Shown: in pieces, positions 38,235 to 46,424 of the stretch | Layout: every line of letters begins with the position of its first letter | Numbering within the stretch: the stretch's first letter is position 1 | From: Sinisalibacter lacisalsi | Lineage (GTDB): Bacteria; Pseudomonadota; Alphaproteobacteria; Rhodobacterales; Rhodobacteraceae | DNA length: 64,000 nt | Assembly (NCBI RefSeq): GCF_014640115.1 | Contig: NZ_BMGI01000004.1 | Span: forward strand, 352,941 to 416,940 | Reading direction: 5' to 3' | The notes under the pieces: generated by a model | Database searches by the model: none | What the model saw: only the letters and a program-made list of their open reading frames with translations | What the model was told of the DNA's origin: nothing | Made by a program: the position numbers and the translations under genes

Positions 38235-40154
38235 ATGGCCGACATTTCCTGGCTGTTCCGTGCGCAGGGCGCCAAACGCAGCCTTTCGGGCGTCTGGGCG
38301 CTCGCGTTCAACCTCACCGCTATGGGGTTCTCGCTGTTCTACCTTTACACCTCGGGCTTCGGGTTGGTCTCGACCCAGAGCAACCGGGGTGTCTACCTGA
38401 TGCTGACCTCGGTCCTGGTGTTCCTGATCTACCCGGCCCACCGCAATTCGCCGACCGACCGCCCGAGTATCCTGGACCTTGGCCTGATCGCTCTGACCGT
38501 CGCTTCGATCGGCTACTGGATCGACCAGTATGTCAGCTACGCGATCTTCCGGGTCTCGTCGCCCAATCAGGCCGACCTGGTCATGGGGGCCATCGCGATC
38601 GTGCTGATGCTCGAAACCAGCCGGCGCGTGCTTGGCCCCATCGTTTCGGTCCTCGCCATCCTGTTCCTGTCCCAGCTCTATTTCGGCCAGTATCTGCCCG
38701 GAAAGCTTGCGCACCCCGGCATGAGCGTCGAGCGGATCATCGAATTCATCTTTTCGAGCCAGGAGGCGTTGTTCGGCGTCGTCACCGCGACGTTCGCCAC
38801 ATTCGTCTTCCCGTTCATGATCTTCGGCGCCTTTCTCGAGCGGTCGGGCGCCGGTGCGTTCTTCATGGATCTGGGCACCGCCATCGCCGGCAAGTGGCGC
38901 GGCGGGCCGGCCAAGGTGGCCGTGCTGACCTCGGCACTCTTCGGCTCGATCTCGGGCTCGTCGGTGGCGAACGTGGTCACCACCGGCTCTTTCACCATCC
39001 CGCTCATGAAGCGCACGGGCTTCAAGCCCCATCACGCGGGGGCGATCGAAGCCATCGCCTCGACGGGCGGCCAGTTCATGCCGCCGGTCATGGGCGCGGG
39101 GGTTTTCATTCTCGCCACCCTGACCGAGACAAGTTACCTCTACATCGCGCTGATCAACATCATCCCGGCGTTCCTGTTCTTCCTCTTCCTGCTCACCATG
39201 GTTGATCTCGAAGCCGTGGGATTGGGCCTGAAAGGCCTGCCCGAGAAAGAGATCCCGAGCGTCCGCAAGGTTCTCGCGGGCGGATGGCACTTTTTCCTGC
39301 CGCTGGTCGTGGTGATCGGCCTGCTCCTGTGGGGCTACTCGGCCGAGTTCGCCGCCTTCTGGGGCACGGTAAGCGCCGCGGTGCTGTCCTGGCGCCACCG
39401 GGCGACGGCGATGAAGCCACGCGACTTCGCACAGGCGCTGATCGGCGGCGCTGCCAGCAACAACTCGGCGGGTGCGGCCATCGGCACCCTGGGCGTCATC
39501 ATCGGCGGCATCGTTCTCGCCGGGCTGGGCCTGAAGTTCTCCGCGGTGCTGATCGACTTTTCGGGCGGGAACCTGTTCCTGGCGCTGGTGCTGGTCACGC
39601 TGGTGTCGATCATTATCGGCATGGGGTCTTCGACCACCGGCTCCTACATCATCCTCGCCGTGGTGGCGGCGCCCGCGCTGATCCAGCTCGGTGTGCCCGT
39701 CGTGGCCGCCCACCTGGCCGTGTTCTATGCCGCGGCCCTGTCGAACATCACGCCGCCGGTCTGCGTCTCGGCCTTTGCCGGGGCCGCGATCGCCGGTGCG
39801 CCACCGATGAAAACCGGCTTCGCCGCGCTCAAGTTCGGCGCGACCCTGGTGCTGATGCCATTCACCTTCGTCTACGTCCCGGAAATCCTGATGCAAGGAA
39901 CCTGGACGGAGGTCATCTACGCGAGCATCCTGTACGGGCTTGGGAGCGTCGCGTTCGCGATCTTCCTGCAGGGCAGCGCGCCGGTGGGCGGTCGGGTGCC
40001 GCCAATCGCACGCGCGCTCTTCGGGATGTCGGCCGGCCTGCTCCTGTTCCCCAGCGTCTGGGTGATCGACCTCGCAGGTATCGTCGTGGGCCTCGCGGCC
40101 ATCATGGCAATGTCCATGCTGCGGGCCGATCGGCCCAGGGGCAACGCGTCGTAG
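38235..40154 (+). CDS. TRAP transporter fused permease (DctQM type)
   Basis: A 639-aa inner-membrane protein with about four N-terminal helices corresponding to the small DctQ subunit and the large DctM domain after them, about 15-16 helices overall. Family blocks include FGSISGSSVANVVTTGSFTI, STGGQFMPPVMGAGVFI, GMGSSTTGSYIILA and ALSNITPPVCVSAFAGAAIA. Fused permeases are the usual partner of TAXI receptors. The substrate is carried with sodium or protons. It ends the GntR-linked group; the next 300 bases have no gene. Confidence 0.93.
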   Translation: MADISWLFRAQGAKRSLSGVWALAFNLTAMGFSLFYLYTSGFGLVSTQSNRGVYLMLTSVLVFLIYPAHRNSPTDRPSILDLGLIALTVASIGYWIDQYVSYAIFRVSSPNQADLVMGAIAIVLMLETSRRVLGPIVSVLAILFLSQLYFGQYLPGKLAHPGMSVERIIEFIFSSQEALFGVVTATFATFVFPFMIFGAFLERSGAGAFFMDLGTAIAGKWRGGPAKVAVLTSALFGSISGSSVANVVTTGSFTIPLMKRTGFKPHHAGAIEAIASTGGQFMPPVMGAGVFILATLTETSYLYIALINIIPAFLFFLFLLTMVDLEAVGLGLKGLPEKEIPSVRKVLAGGWHFFLPLVVVIGLLLWGYSAEFAAFWGTVSAAVLSWRHRATAMKPRDFAQALIGGAASNNSAGAAIGTLGVIIGGIVLAGLGLKFSAVLIDFSGGNLFLALVLVTLVSIIIGMGSSTTGSYIILAVVAAPALIQLGVPVVAAHLAVFYAAALSNITPPVCVSAFAGAAIAGAPPMKTGFAALKFGATLVLMPFTFVYVPEILMQGTWTEVIYASILYGLGSVAFAIFLQGSAPVGGRVPPIARALFGMSAGLLLFPSVWVIDLAGIVVGLAAIMAMSMLRADRPRGNAS

Positions 40155-40454
40155 CAAGCGGGGCGGTGGTGAGCGCCGGTTCCGGTGCCGCCATCGTTGC
40201 CCTGATCGCCGCAACCGTGCGGTTCAAGGCCACAGGGCGCCGTTCCGTCGTCCGCCCGTCTGCTGGCTGAAAAACGTCGCCATCGCCCCCTCTTCCCGGG
40301 CGGCATGACGACAGGAGGCACCGCACACGGGCTGGCGCAGCGACCGCCGCGTGCGTGGTTCGAGCAATCCCTGCGAGAGAAAGCGCCCCGACCTCCCCAA
40401 ACTCGCCGCAGCGGATTTTGGAAGTCGTAGCTTTTCAACACCTTGGAGGTGATT
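40155..40454. other. 300-bp gene-free flank left of the integrated element
   Basis: GC-rich sequence without a convincing frame on either strand or an obvious repeat. It lies between the TRAP permease stop and the tRNA-Asn fragment, so it is presumably ordinary host sequence downstream of the original tRNA gene. Confidence 0.4.
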
Positions 40455-40499
40455 TGGCTCCGGCGGTAGGGATCGAACCTACGACCAATTGATTAACAG
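40455..40499 (-). other. 3' fragment of tRNA-Asn(GTT): attachment site of an integrated element
   Basis: Read on the minus strand, these 45 bases run from the anticodon loop (CTGTTAAT) through the variable region and T arm (GTAGG TTCGATC CCTAC) to the acceptor 3' strand and CCA. The 5' half of the tRNA is missing: upstream sequence does not pair. Such fragments are left when an element integrates in the 3' half of a tRNA gene. The integrase gene starts 163 bases away. An intact tRNA-Asn should mark the other end; none is in this window to the right. Confidence 0.85.
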
Positions 40500-40661
40500 T
40501 TAAATTCCGGGGCGAAACACCCCCTAACAATGTAAAACTATCGCTGGCAAAAAACCAATATTTTCATTGAATATGCGCGGCGAAGCTATCATGTTCCCTA
40601 ACATGGGGTAACGTCGCCTTACACCCAATTCTGTTACCCCAGTGTTACCCCGGGAGACAAA

Positions 40662-41921
40662 TTGACTATAGCAAGAGCACTCACGACGAAGGCGGTTGAT
40701 GCGATCAAACCTGATGCCACGCGGCGCGAGATTCCCGACCCGGCACTTTCCGGGCTCTACCTGGTAGTGCAGCCCAGCGGGGCGAAATCCTGGGCGCTGC
40801 GCTACCGCTTCGCCGGCAAACCGAAGAAGCTCACCCTCGGGCGGTGGCCCATCATGGGCGTTGCCGACGCAAGGAGCGCGGCCTCGCGGGCGATCGAGGC
40901 GGTGGAACGTGGTCAGGATCCCGGCGCCGAGAAGCAAAGGGCGAAGGCCGCGAAGCTCGAGGCGGCACTATCCGAGCGCGACAAGATCAAGACGCTGATG
41001 GAGCAATACGCCAAGCGGCATCTCGCCAACCTGAAATCCGGGGCCACGGTCAAACGCGAGCTGGAACGGCATGTCGTTTCGGCATGGGGAGATCGGGACA
41101 TTCACGAAATCAGCCGCCGCGACGTGATCGACCTTTTGGACACCATCGTTGATACCGGGCGGGCGACCACCGCGAACCGAGTGCGCGCTTATCTCAGCAA
41201 ATTCTTTTCCTGGGCGGTGGAGCGCGAAATCGTTGACGCCTCCCCTACGGCGGGCGTGAAGGCACCGGCGAAAGAGGTCAGCCGGGACCGCGTGCTGTCC
41301 GATGATGAAATCCGCTGGTTCTGGAAAGCCTGCGAGGCTGAGGGGCAACCGTGGGGGCCGCTCGGGTTGACGCTCTTGCTCACCGGCCAGCGGCTTGGCG
41401 AGGCGGCGGGCATGACCGACAGCGAAATCGACGGCGGCCTGTGGCGCCTGAGCGCGGCGAGAACGAAGAACGGGCGAGCGCATGATGTGCCAATTTCGGA
41501 GGCGGTCATGGGCGTTCTCGGCGACATCGAACGCATCGCCGGTGACGCCGGGTATATCCACACCACGACCGGCGCGGCGCCGCTCAGCGGGTTCCACAAG
41601 GGCCGAAACCACATCGCCGACCGCATGGCCGAGATTGCGACCGAGGAACGGGGCGAGCCGGTCGATATCCCGCACTGGACCTTCCACGACCTGCGGCGCA
41701 CGGCGGCGACCGGGATGGCCCGGCTTGGGATCCCGGTGCGAGTGACAGAGGCGGTTCTCAACCACGTTTCAGGCACCGGCGGCGGGATCGTCGCGGTGTA
41801 TCAGCGGCACGACTACGCGGACGAGAAACGGCAGGCGCTAGAGGCTTGGGGTCGGTTCGTGATCGAAATCGTTGAAGGCGGCTCCGACAACGTGGTGCGG
41901 CTCGCGGGGGCGCGGACGTGA
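40662..41921 (+). CDS. int: tyrosine integrase, P4-like (DUF4102 N-terminus)
   Basis: A 419-aa site-specific recombinase starting at a TTG (GGGAG upstream). The N-terminal arm-binding domain is DUF4102-like (AVDAIKPDATRREIPD, SWALRYRFAGKPKKLTLGRW). A core-binding domain follows, then the catalytic domain with Arg244 (LTGQRLGEAAG), His342 and Arg345 (HDLRRTAATG) and Tyr380 (AVYQRHDY). All key residues seem present, so it may be active. Its position beside the tRNA-Asn fragment identifies the attachment target. Confidence 0.95.
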   Translation: MTIARALTTKAVDAIKPDATRREIPDPALSGLYLVVQPSGAKSWALRYRFAGKPKKLTLGRWPIMGVADARSAASRAIEAVERGQDPGAEKQRAKAAKLEAALSERDKIKTLMEQYAKRHLANLKSGATVKRELERHVVSAWGDRDIHEISRRDVIDLLDTIVDTGRATTANRVRAYLSKFFSWAVEREIVDASPTAGVKAPAKEVSRDRVLSDDEIRWFWKACEAEGQPWGPLGLTLLLTGQRLGEAAGMTDSEIDGGLWRLSAARTKNGRAHDVPISEAVMGVLGDIERIAGDAGYIHTTTGAAPLSGFHKGRNHIADRMAEIATEERGEPVDIPHWTFHDLRRTAATGMARLGIPVRVTEAVLNHVSGTGGGIVAVYQRHDYADEKRQALEAWGRFVIEIVEGGSDNVVRLAGART

Positions 41922-42427
41922 CACTCCAACTCGACGGCGCGCGAATCCTGGCAGCCGAAATTCAGATACTGAATGAAGGACGGTTCGACCTCGTTTCGGA
42001 AATGATCGAAAACGACGAAGCCCTGTCCGAGCCGTTGAAACGCCTCGTGCTCGCCAAACTGAATGGGCAATTCAAATCTAAGCGCGGACCGAGACAAAAC
42101 TCTGGGAAGAACCGACTGCATCAGGAGGCCGTTCGGTGCTACCTGTGGTTTCTCGAGAAAGAAGGCGACGAGCAAAAGGACAGCGCTCTGGGCGTCGTCG
42201 GCGATTGGTTCGGGGTCAACGCACGAACCGTCCGAAAATGGATAGACAAGGTTGCCGCGCCGGACCTGCACCCACTCTACCAGACCTTGATTGCGCTCGA
42301 TTACGCCAAAGCTGACGCGCTTGAATTGGCGAAACCCGTTGCAGTTCGGATGCTTGAACGGTCAGGCTCTAAAGCACTGACAAGGCGAGAAATAATGGCG
42401 ATTGAACGAGGCGGTTACCAAATGTAA
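41918..42427 (+). CDS. element-encoded hypothetical protein with HTH, 169 aa
   Basis: The GTG start overlaps the integrase stop (GTGA), so it is co-translated with int. The central part carries a basic helix pair (RGPRQNSGKNRLHQEAV) and a helix-turn-helix-like segment (VVGDWFGVNARTVRKWIDKV, residues about 91-110), then a helical tail with ALTRREIMAIERG. No closer identification. It may be a transcriptional or replication accessory of the element. Confidence 0.7.
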   Translation: MTLQLDGARILAAEIQILNEGRFDLVSEMIENDEALSEPLKRLVLAKLNGQFKSKRGPRQNSGKNRLHQEAVRCYLWFLEKEGDEQKDSALGVVGDWFGVNARTVRKWIDKVAAPDLHPLYQTLIALDYAKADALELAKPVAVRMLERSGSKALTRREIMAIERGGYQM

Positions 42428-42544
42428 TTCCGCGCTCGGCCCAAGTTTCCGGTGAAATTGGGGCCGACGAATCCTTTTGCATCGCGATTGAAACAGCGAT
42501 CAATCGTTAGCCACAACCTTTAACGACCGAGAAGGAAATGGCGA

Positions 42545-42796
42545 ATGCACTCCCAAGCCCAAGTGTCGCCGGCCAACGTTCCGCGCGATGAACTCAAACC
42601 CAACAAAATCATACCCGCCAGCGAGGTCCGCGACATTTGCGGCGGTATCTCCGACATGTCGCTGTGGCGGTGGCTCCAGGATCCGGAGCTCAAATTCCCG
42701 CGCCCCCTGTATATCGCTCGCCGCCGCTATTGGCGGGAGGAGGACGTGATCGCCTGGCTCGAGTCGCGGCCGCAACAGTTGGAGGCGGCCGAATGA
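42545..42796 (+). CDS. AlpA/excisionase-like DNA-binding protein, 83 aa
   Basis: A small MerR-like winged helix: IIPASEVRDICGGISDMSLW, the recognition helix with WRWLQDPELKFPRPLYIARRRYWREEDVIAWLESRP. This is the usual AlpA pattern in P4-type elements, where the protein activates or assists excision. GAGAAGGAAATGGCG lies upstream of its ATG. It overlaps the next gene by four bases (ATGA). Confidence 0.85.
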   Translation: MHSQAQVSPANVPRDELKPNKIIPASEVRDICGGISDMSLWRWLQDPELKFPRPLYIARRRYWREEDVIAWLESRPQQLEAAE

Positions 42797-43032
42797 GCAT
42801 GAGCGGCCCTGCGCGTGTCGTCCTGGCGGTCCTGCGTAAGCGGGCCGCCGGTGGCAACTATGATGCGGTATTGCCCGAGCTGGCGAATAGCTTGGGGATG
42901 CCTCTCCAAGACCTTCACCAGCGTCACGCCGAGCTTTGCCGCAATGGCGTGCTGACGATCGAGCGGCGTCAGGTAGGCGAGCACGGCGTGCCGGTGCGGT
43001 TCCATTTCATCGACAGCGAGGTGGGTGTGTGA
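42793..43032 (+). CDS. small winged-helix-like element protein, 79 aa
   Basis: Starts within the AlpA-like stop codon (ATGA) and ends in a TGATG junction with the next gene. The chain looks like a single winged helix (VVLAVLRKRAAGGNYDAVLP, ELANSLGMPLQDLHQRHAEL, NGVLTIERR). No catalytic motif. Probably a regulator or replication accessory co-translated with its neighbours. Confidence 0.65.
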   Translation: MSMSGPARVVLAVLRKRAAGGNYDAVLPELANSLGMPLQDLHQRHAELCRNGVLTIERRQVGEHGVPVRFHFIDSEVGV

Positions 43033-43535
43033 TGGGACGTGACAAGCGGAACGAAGCCAAAGGTGAGCACTTCACAAAGATGGTGCGCACCACGATGGAA
43101 AGCGAGGCATGGCGGGCACTCAGCCCGACCGCGCAAGCTCTGTATCCCTGGCTCAAGCTGGAATGGAGCGGGCCGAACTCCAACAACAACGGCAAGATCA
43201 GGTTGAGCGTTCGGCAGGCAGCACAGCGGTTGGGCGTCGGCATCAACGCGGCGGCGCGGGCCTTCCATGCTCTACAAGCCAAAGGCTTCATTGTCGTGGC
43301 GGAACACGCGAGCCTGGGTGTTGAAGGTCACGCCACGTCGCCTGCCTACGAACTGACCGAGATCGGGCTGGCTCATACCGACAAACTTGGCGGGCGTCGG
43401 CTGTATCGGGACTGGAAGCCCGGCGCTGATTTTCCAGTGCACAAGGCGGTTGTGCACAACCCCGAAGGTGGACGAAAAAAGAAAAACCCTGTCCTCAGAT
43501 TGGTGACGACCCGTCACCAAAATGGTGACGCCTGA
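43032..43535 (+). CDS. element replication-like protein, probably shortened by a stop codon, 167 aa
   Basis: The ATG overlaps the preceding stop (TGATG). The body is a winged-helix-type DNA-binding domain (MESEAWRALSPTAQALYPWL, LSVRQAAQRLGVGINAAARAF, LQAKGFIVVAEHASLG), as in replication-type proteins of phages and islands. The end enters a tail of repeats (VTTRHQNGDA) encoded by 17-bp quasi-palindromes. The same frame continues past the TGA at 43533 with more copies (HVTKSVTGRHQISDG, DVTVLVT), so the natural tail may have been cut by a nonsense change or be read through. Confidence 0.7.
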   Translation: MGRDKRNEAKGEHFTKMVRTTMESEAWRALSPTAQALYPWLKLEWSGPNSNNNGKIRLSVRQAAQRLGVGINAAARAFHALQAKGFIVVAEHASLGVEGHATSPAYELTEIGLAHTDKLGGRRLYRDWKPGADFPVHKAVVHNPEGGRKKKNPVLRLVTTRHQNGDA

Positions 43536-43627
43536 ATGGAACACGTAACCAAATCAGTGACAGGGCGTCACCAAATCAGTGACGGACCCCGCCACCCGAT
43601 GAGGCAAGACGTCACCGTTTTGGTGAC
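43502..43627. repeat. array of 17-bp quasi-palindromes (iteron- or operator-like)
   Basis: Four copies of GTCACC-N5-GGTGAC or close variants at 43513-43529, 43545-43561, 43567-43583 and 43611-43627; the second has GTAACC and the second and third have AGTGAC as right arm. An oppositely arranged pair (GGTGAC-N5-GTCACC) lies at 43502-43518. Copy starts are 32, 22 and 44 bases apart, near multiples of 11, so all would face the same side of the helix. They overlap the 3' end of the replication-like gene. Confidence 0.8.
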
Positions 43628-43653
43628 ATCCTTATATACCAAGGTGGGGACGC

Positions 43654-43992
43654 TCATAGCAGGAGCCTTCGTAGGCGTTCAAAATTCCCGGGGGGCGAGG
43701 GAAGGAGTTTTCTCTTCGCGCTGTCTGACTTCTCGTGGTTCCAGCCCCGCTCCAGCTTTTCCAGGAGTTCTTGGTCTGCTTGGTCCAAGCGCTCGTCTTC
43801 GTCTTGGGCCCAAAGTCCGAAGTTCTTGAACAATGCGTTCAATGGTCGATCGGTCAAGAAAGAGAGGAAATTCTCGATAATCACGAGTCGCCTGCGGTCA
43901 TCTTTGATCCACTTGGGCACCACAGTCTTTAGGCTTTCCAATTCTTCTCGAAGTTCAGAAATTTCTCTCTTCAGCTCTTCGATTTCAGACAT
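43654..43992 (-). CDS. coiled-coil hypothetical protein, 112 aa
   Basis: The start at 43992 has an excellent ribosome site (AGGAGG, six bases before the ATG); the frame to 44259 is an extension across a terminase remnant. The first 25 residues form a charged coiled coil (MSEIEELKREISELREELES), followed by helices (RRLVIIENFLSFLTDRPLNA, ERLDQADQELLEKLERGW). Not recognised. It is antisense to the element genes around it, suggesting a cargo gene. Confidence 0.65.
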   Translation of the reverse strand: MSEIEELKREISELREELESLKTVVPKWIKDDRRRLVIIENFLSFLTDRPLNALFKNFGLWAQDEDERLDQADQELLEKLERGWNHEKSDSAKRKLLPSPPGNFERLRRLLL

Positions 43993-44025
43993 TGGTGCCT
44001 CCTGTGCATCTGGGGTGAGGCTCGC

Positions 44026-44172
44026 ATGAAGGCTTCCACTAGAGCAATCCGTTTCACCGAAACCCTGCGGATCCCCGAAGTGCCAAAGGCCGGTCAGCCG
44101 GTGAAGCTGGCGCTGTTCCAAAAGCAATTCGTTCGCGGTGCTTTTGGGGCTGGAAGTGCGCAAGACGGGTGA
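44026..44172 (+). pseudogene. N-terminal remnant of a phage terminase large subunit, 48 aa
   Basis: The short frame reads like the first 45 residues of Terminase_1-type large subunits: a basic start, RAIRFTETLRIPEVPKAGQP, and VKLALFQKQFVRGAFG, after which identity stops at a TGA before any ATPase motif. A complete but different terminase gene lies 740 bases downstream. The remainder of the 43993-44389 gap has no further gene; its right end (44210-44340) is AT-rich and probably holds the promoter for the next gene group. Confidence 0.55.
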
Positions 44173-44389
44173 CCGAGAGAGAAGCGGTGTAGTCGGGTAA
44201 ACATATTGCTTTCCTATGCCGTTTTTTGCGTCAGATCGACGGAGACGCTCTTCATTCAACGTCAGACCAATTGATATACACTCACATTGCCGAACGAATT
44301 ATAACACGTATAAACAATGACTTGACCGAACTATGGCACGCTGGCAATTCAAATGGGTAACGCACGGGTAACGAAAGGCCCTTCCAAGC

Positions 44390-44764
44390 ATGGGCAAAGC
44401 GCCACCACCGCCACAGTTTAGCACCCGCCGGGGCACCGGGGCCATTGTTCTGACCGGGGTTGATGGCCGCTCGATGGTGGCGAGGCGGTTTCGAGAGATC
44501 ACCGCGGGGATTGAATGCGACCTTGGCGGCGATCTGACCGAGGCACAAAAGCACCTTATCGCCCGAGCGGCGACGCTGGCCTGCTGGTGCGAGGAACGCG
44601 AAACCGAACTGGCGAAAGGTGAGGAATTCGACGCGACCCAATACAGCACCATCGCCAATGCCTTGCGCCGCTTGCTTTCCGATCTTGGGCTTGAACGCCG
44701 CGCCCGCGATGTGACGCCGGATCTGCGCGACTACATCAACGCGAAAGCACAGGCCGATGGCTGA
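44390..44764 (+). CDS. phage-type hypothetical protein before terminase (possible small terminase subunit), 124 aa
   Basis: A mostly helical protein (LTEAQKHLIARAATLACWCE, ATQYSTIANALRRLLSDLGL) with a disordered basic N-terminus. Position directly before the large terminase gene, separated only by a 53-aa frame, suggests a packaging accessory or small terminase subunit, but no defining motif is seen. It overlaps the next frame by eight bases. Confidence 0.65.
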   Translation: MGKAPPPPQFSTRRGTGAIVLTGVDGRSMVARRFREITAGIECDLGGDLTEAQKHLIARAATLACWCEERETELAKGEEFDATQYSTIANALRRLLSDLGLERRARDVTPDLRDYINAKAQADG

Positions 44765-44918
44765 ATATGTCTCCTCGAAGGTTCTTATCACCGTCAAGCC
44801 CGGCCCGGTGCTGCATGTGTGGCGCGATGGTGTCGAGGTGGCGCGCGTGCCGCTGACGAAACCGTACGCGCTTGGGGTGATGCACGATCTTCTTGAGCAC
44901 ATCCGGTGGCCGCAATGA
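44757..44918 (+). CDS. small element protein, 53 aa
   Basis: Overlaps the preceding gene's stop by eight bases and ends in an ATGA overlap with the terminase start. The product has a beta-hairpin-like first half (SSKVLITVKPGPVLHVWRDG) and a helix (YALGVMHDLLEHIRW). No family recognised. Both overlaps support real translation. Confidence 0.65.
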   Translation: MAEYVSSKVLITVKPGPVLHVWRDGVEVARVPLTKPYALGVMHDLLEHIRWPQ

Positions 44919-46303
44919 GCGTTTCGATCCGCGATGCGATGACCGATCGGCAGCTATTCGGCACAACATTTGGTGGCGACAGTTTCGCCGCGTGGCGGGC
45001 GCTCCTGGCGGGCTTCTACAACCTGGCCCTAGATGATGACGAGGCCGCGACATGGATGGCGCTCACGGGGCGCGCAGAGACGCCCCAGGAGGCCGCTCAC
45101 GAGCTTTGGCTAGCGGTGGGGCGCAGGGGCGGCAAGAGCCATGTGGCGGGCCTTCTGGCGATCTATGAAGCATGTTTCACCGATCACCGCGAGAGGCTGG
45201 CACCGGGCGAGGTTGCCACTGCAATGGTTATCGCCAGCGACAGGCGACAAGCGCGCAGCGTAATGCGGTATATCTCGGGGCTGGTGAACGAAAACCCCAT
45301 GTTGCGCCGTATGGTGCTGCGCGAGAACTCCGAACAGATCGAATTTGCCAACCGGGCCGCTATCGAGGTTCACACGGCATCGCACCGGGCCGTTCGGGGC
45401 TACACCTTGTCGGCTGCGATTCTCGATGAAATCGCCTTCTGGCACGTCGAGGGCGCGAACCCCGACGTGGAAGTGATCGCGGCGCTACGTCCTGCCCTTG
45501 CGACACTCGGGGGCAAGTTGATCGCCCTTAGCTCGCCCTACGCCAGGCGCGGCGTGTTGTGGAACCAATACCGGCGACACTTTGGACACGACAGCCCGGT
45601 GCTGGTGGCGCAGGCACCATCCCGCACCATGAACCCGCTCCTGCCGCAGCGTGTCGTTGACGATGCGTTGAAGGATGACGGGCCACGAGCCTCGGCGGAA
45701 TACCTGGCACAGTTTCGCAGCGACATTGCATCGCTGATTGATCCCGATCTGATCAAAGAGGCCACCCGGCCCAAGCCGCGAGAACTGCCATTTGCGCAGG
45801 GCACGTTCTACACTGCCTTCACCGATCCGGCTGGTGGTGGCCAAGACGAATTCACGCTCGCAATCGGGCATCAAGACAGTGACGCGATTGTCGTGGACGT
45901 GTTGCGGGGGCTGCATGGTTCACCTGCCGAGATCGCCAAGGAATATGCCGCGCTGTTGAAAACCTACGGCATCCGCCGGGTGACAGGCGACCGATACGCG
46001 GGGCGCTGGCCGCGCGATGAATTCGAGAAACACGGGATCTGCTACGAAGTGAGCCAGCTTGACCGGAACGCGCTTTACTTGGAGCTTCTGGCGGCGGCGA
46101 ATTCGGGCCGGATCGAACTTCCACCCGATCAAAAGCTGGCCCGGCAGTTGCAGGCGCTGGAGCGCCGCACGGGACGCAGCGGGCGCGACATGATCGACCA
46201 TCCGCCCGGTAGGCACGATGACCTTGCCAACGCGGTTGCGGGGCTTGTGACGGTGGCACAGGCCCGGCGCAATACCGTGACGGTGGCGCCACTTCCATTC
46301 TAA
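44915..46303 (+). CDS. phage terminase large subunit-like protein
   Basis: About 462 aa with both parts of a packaging motor. The ATPase has Walker A GRRGGKS (69-75) and Walker B AAILDE (167-172) followed by a coupling motif (LIALSSPYAR). The RNase-H-like nuclease has acidic residues in YTAFTDPAGGGQDE, VTGDRYAGRW and GRHDDLANAVAGL. The start is the ATG overlapping the 53-aa frame. No portal, capsid or tail genes follow, so it is either a prophage remnant or a satellite that packages with a helper. Confidence 0.88.
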   Translation: MSVSIRDAMTDRQLFGTTFGGDSFAAWRALLAGFYNLALDDDEAATWMALTGRAETPQEAAHELWLAVGRRGGKSHVAGLLAIYEACFTDHRERLAPGEVATAMVIASDRRQARSVMRYISGLVNENPMLRRMVLRENSEQIEFANRAAIEVHTASHRAVRGYTLSAAILDEIAFWHVEGANPDVEVIAALRPALATLGGKLIALSSPYARRGVLWNQYRRHFGHDSPVLVAQAPSRTMNPLLPQRVVDDALKDDGPRASAEYLAQFRSDIASLIDPDLIKEATRPKPRELPFAQGTFYTAFTDPAGGGQDEFTLAIGHQDSDAIVVDVLRGLHGSPAEIAKEYAALLKTYGIRRVTGDRYAGRWPRDEFEKHGICYEVSQLDRNALYLELLAAANSGRIELPPDQKLARQLQALERRTGRSGRDMIDHPPGRHDDLANAVAGLVTVAQARRNTVTVAPLPF

Positions 46304-46424
46304 CAAAGAGAAACACCATAGGATATTCGTGCGAGCACTTCAGCGCAAGTTCAAAAGATCAAAGGCCGTAACTCAAGGCGTGGAATTGCGGCTGCGGGCG
46401 GTTTTGCCCAGGTCAACCCGTCGC

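Noticed and set aside
38214..40214. Very long minus-strand open frame opposite the TRAP permease gene
   Set aside because: It mirrors the codon pattern of a clear membrane protein on the plus strand; its product is a low-complexity Arg/Asp/Glu/Gly/His mix, the usual antisense artefact in GC-rich DNA.
40455..40499. Complete tRNA-Asn gene
   Set aside because: Only the anticodon loop to CCA is present; the D arm and acceptor 5' strand are missing and the adjacent bases do not complete the fold.
43502..43627. CRISPR array
   Set aside because: The repeats are 17-bp imperfect palindromes with irregular 5-27 base gaps, far shorter than CRISPR repeats and spacers, and no cas genes are present.
43536..43829. 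Independent gene just after the replication-like protein
   Set aside because: It is in the same frame as the preceding gene, has no ribosome site, and its first part only continues the repeat-encoded tail; the rest overlaps the antisense coiled-coil gene. It is treated as a possible continuation.
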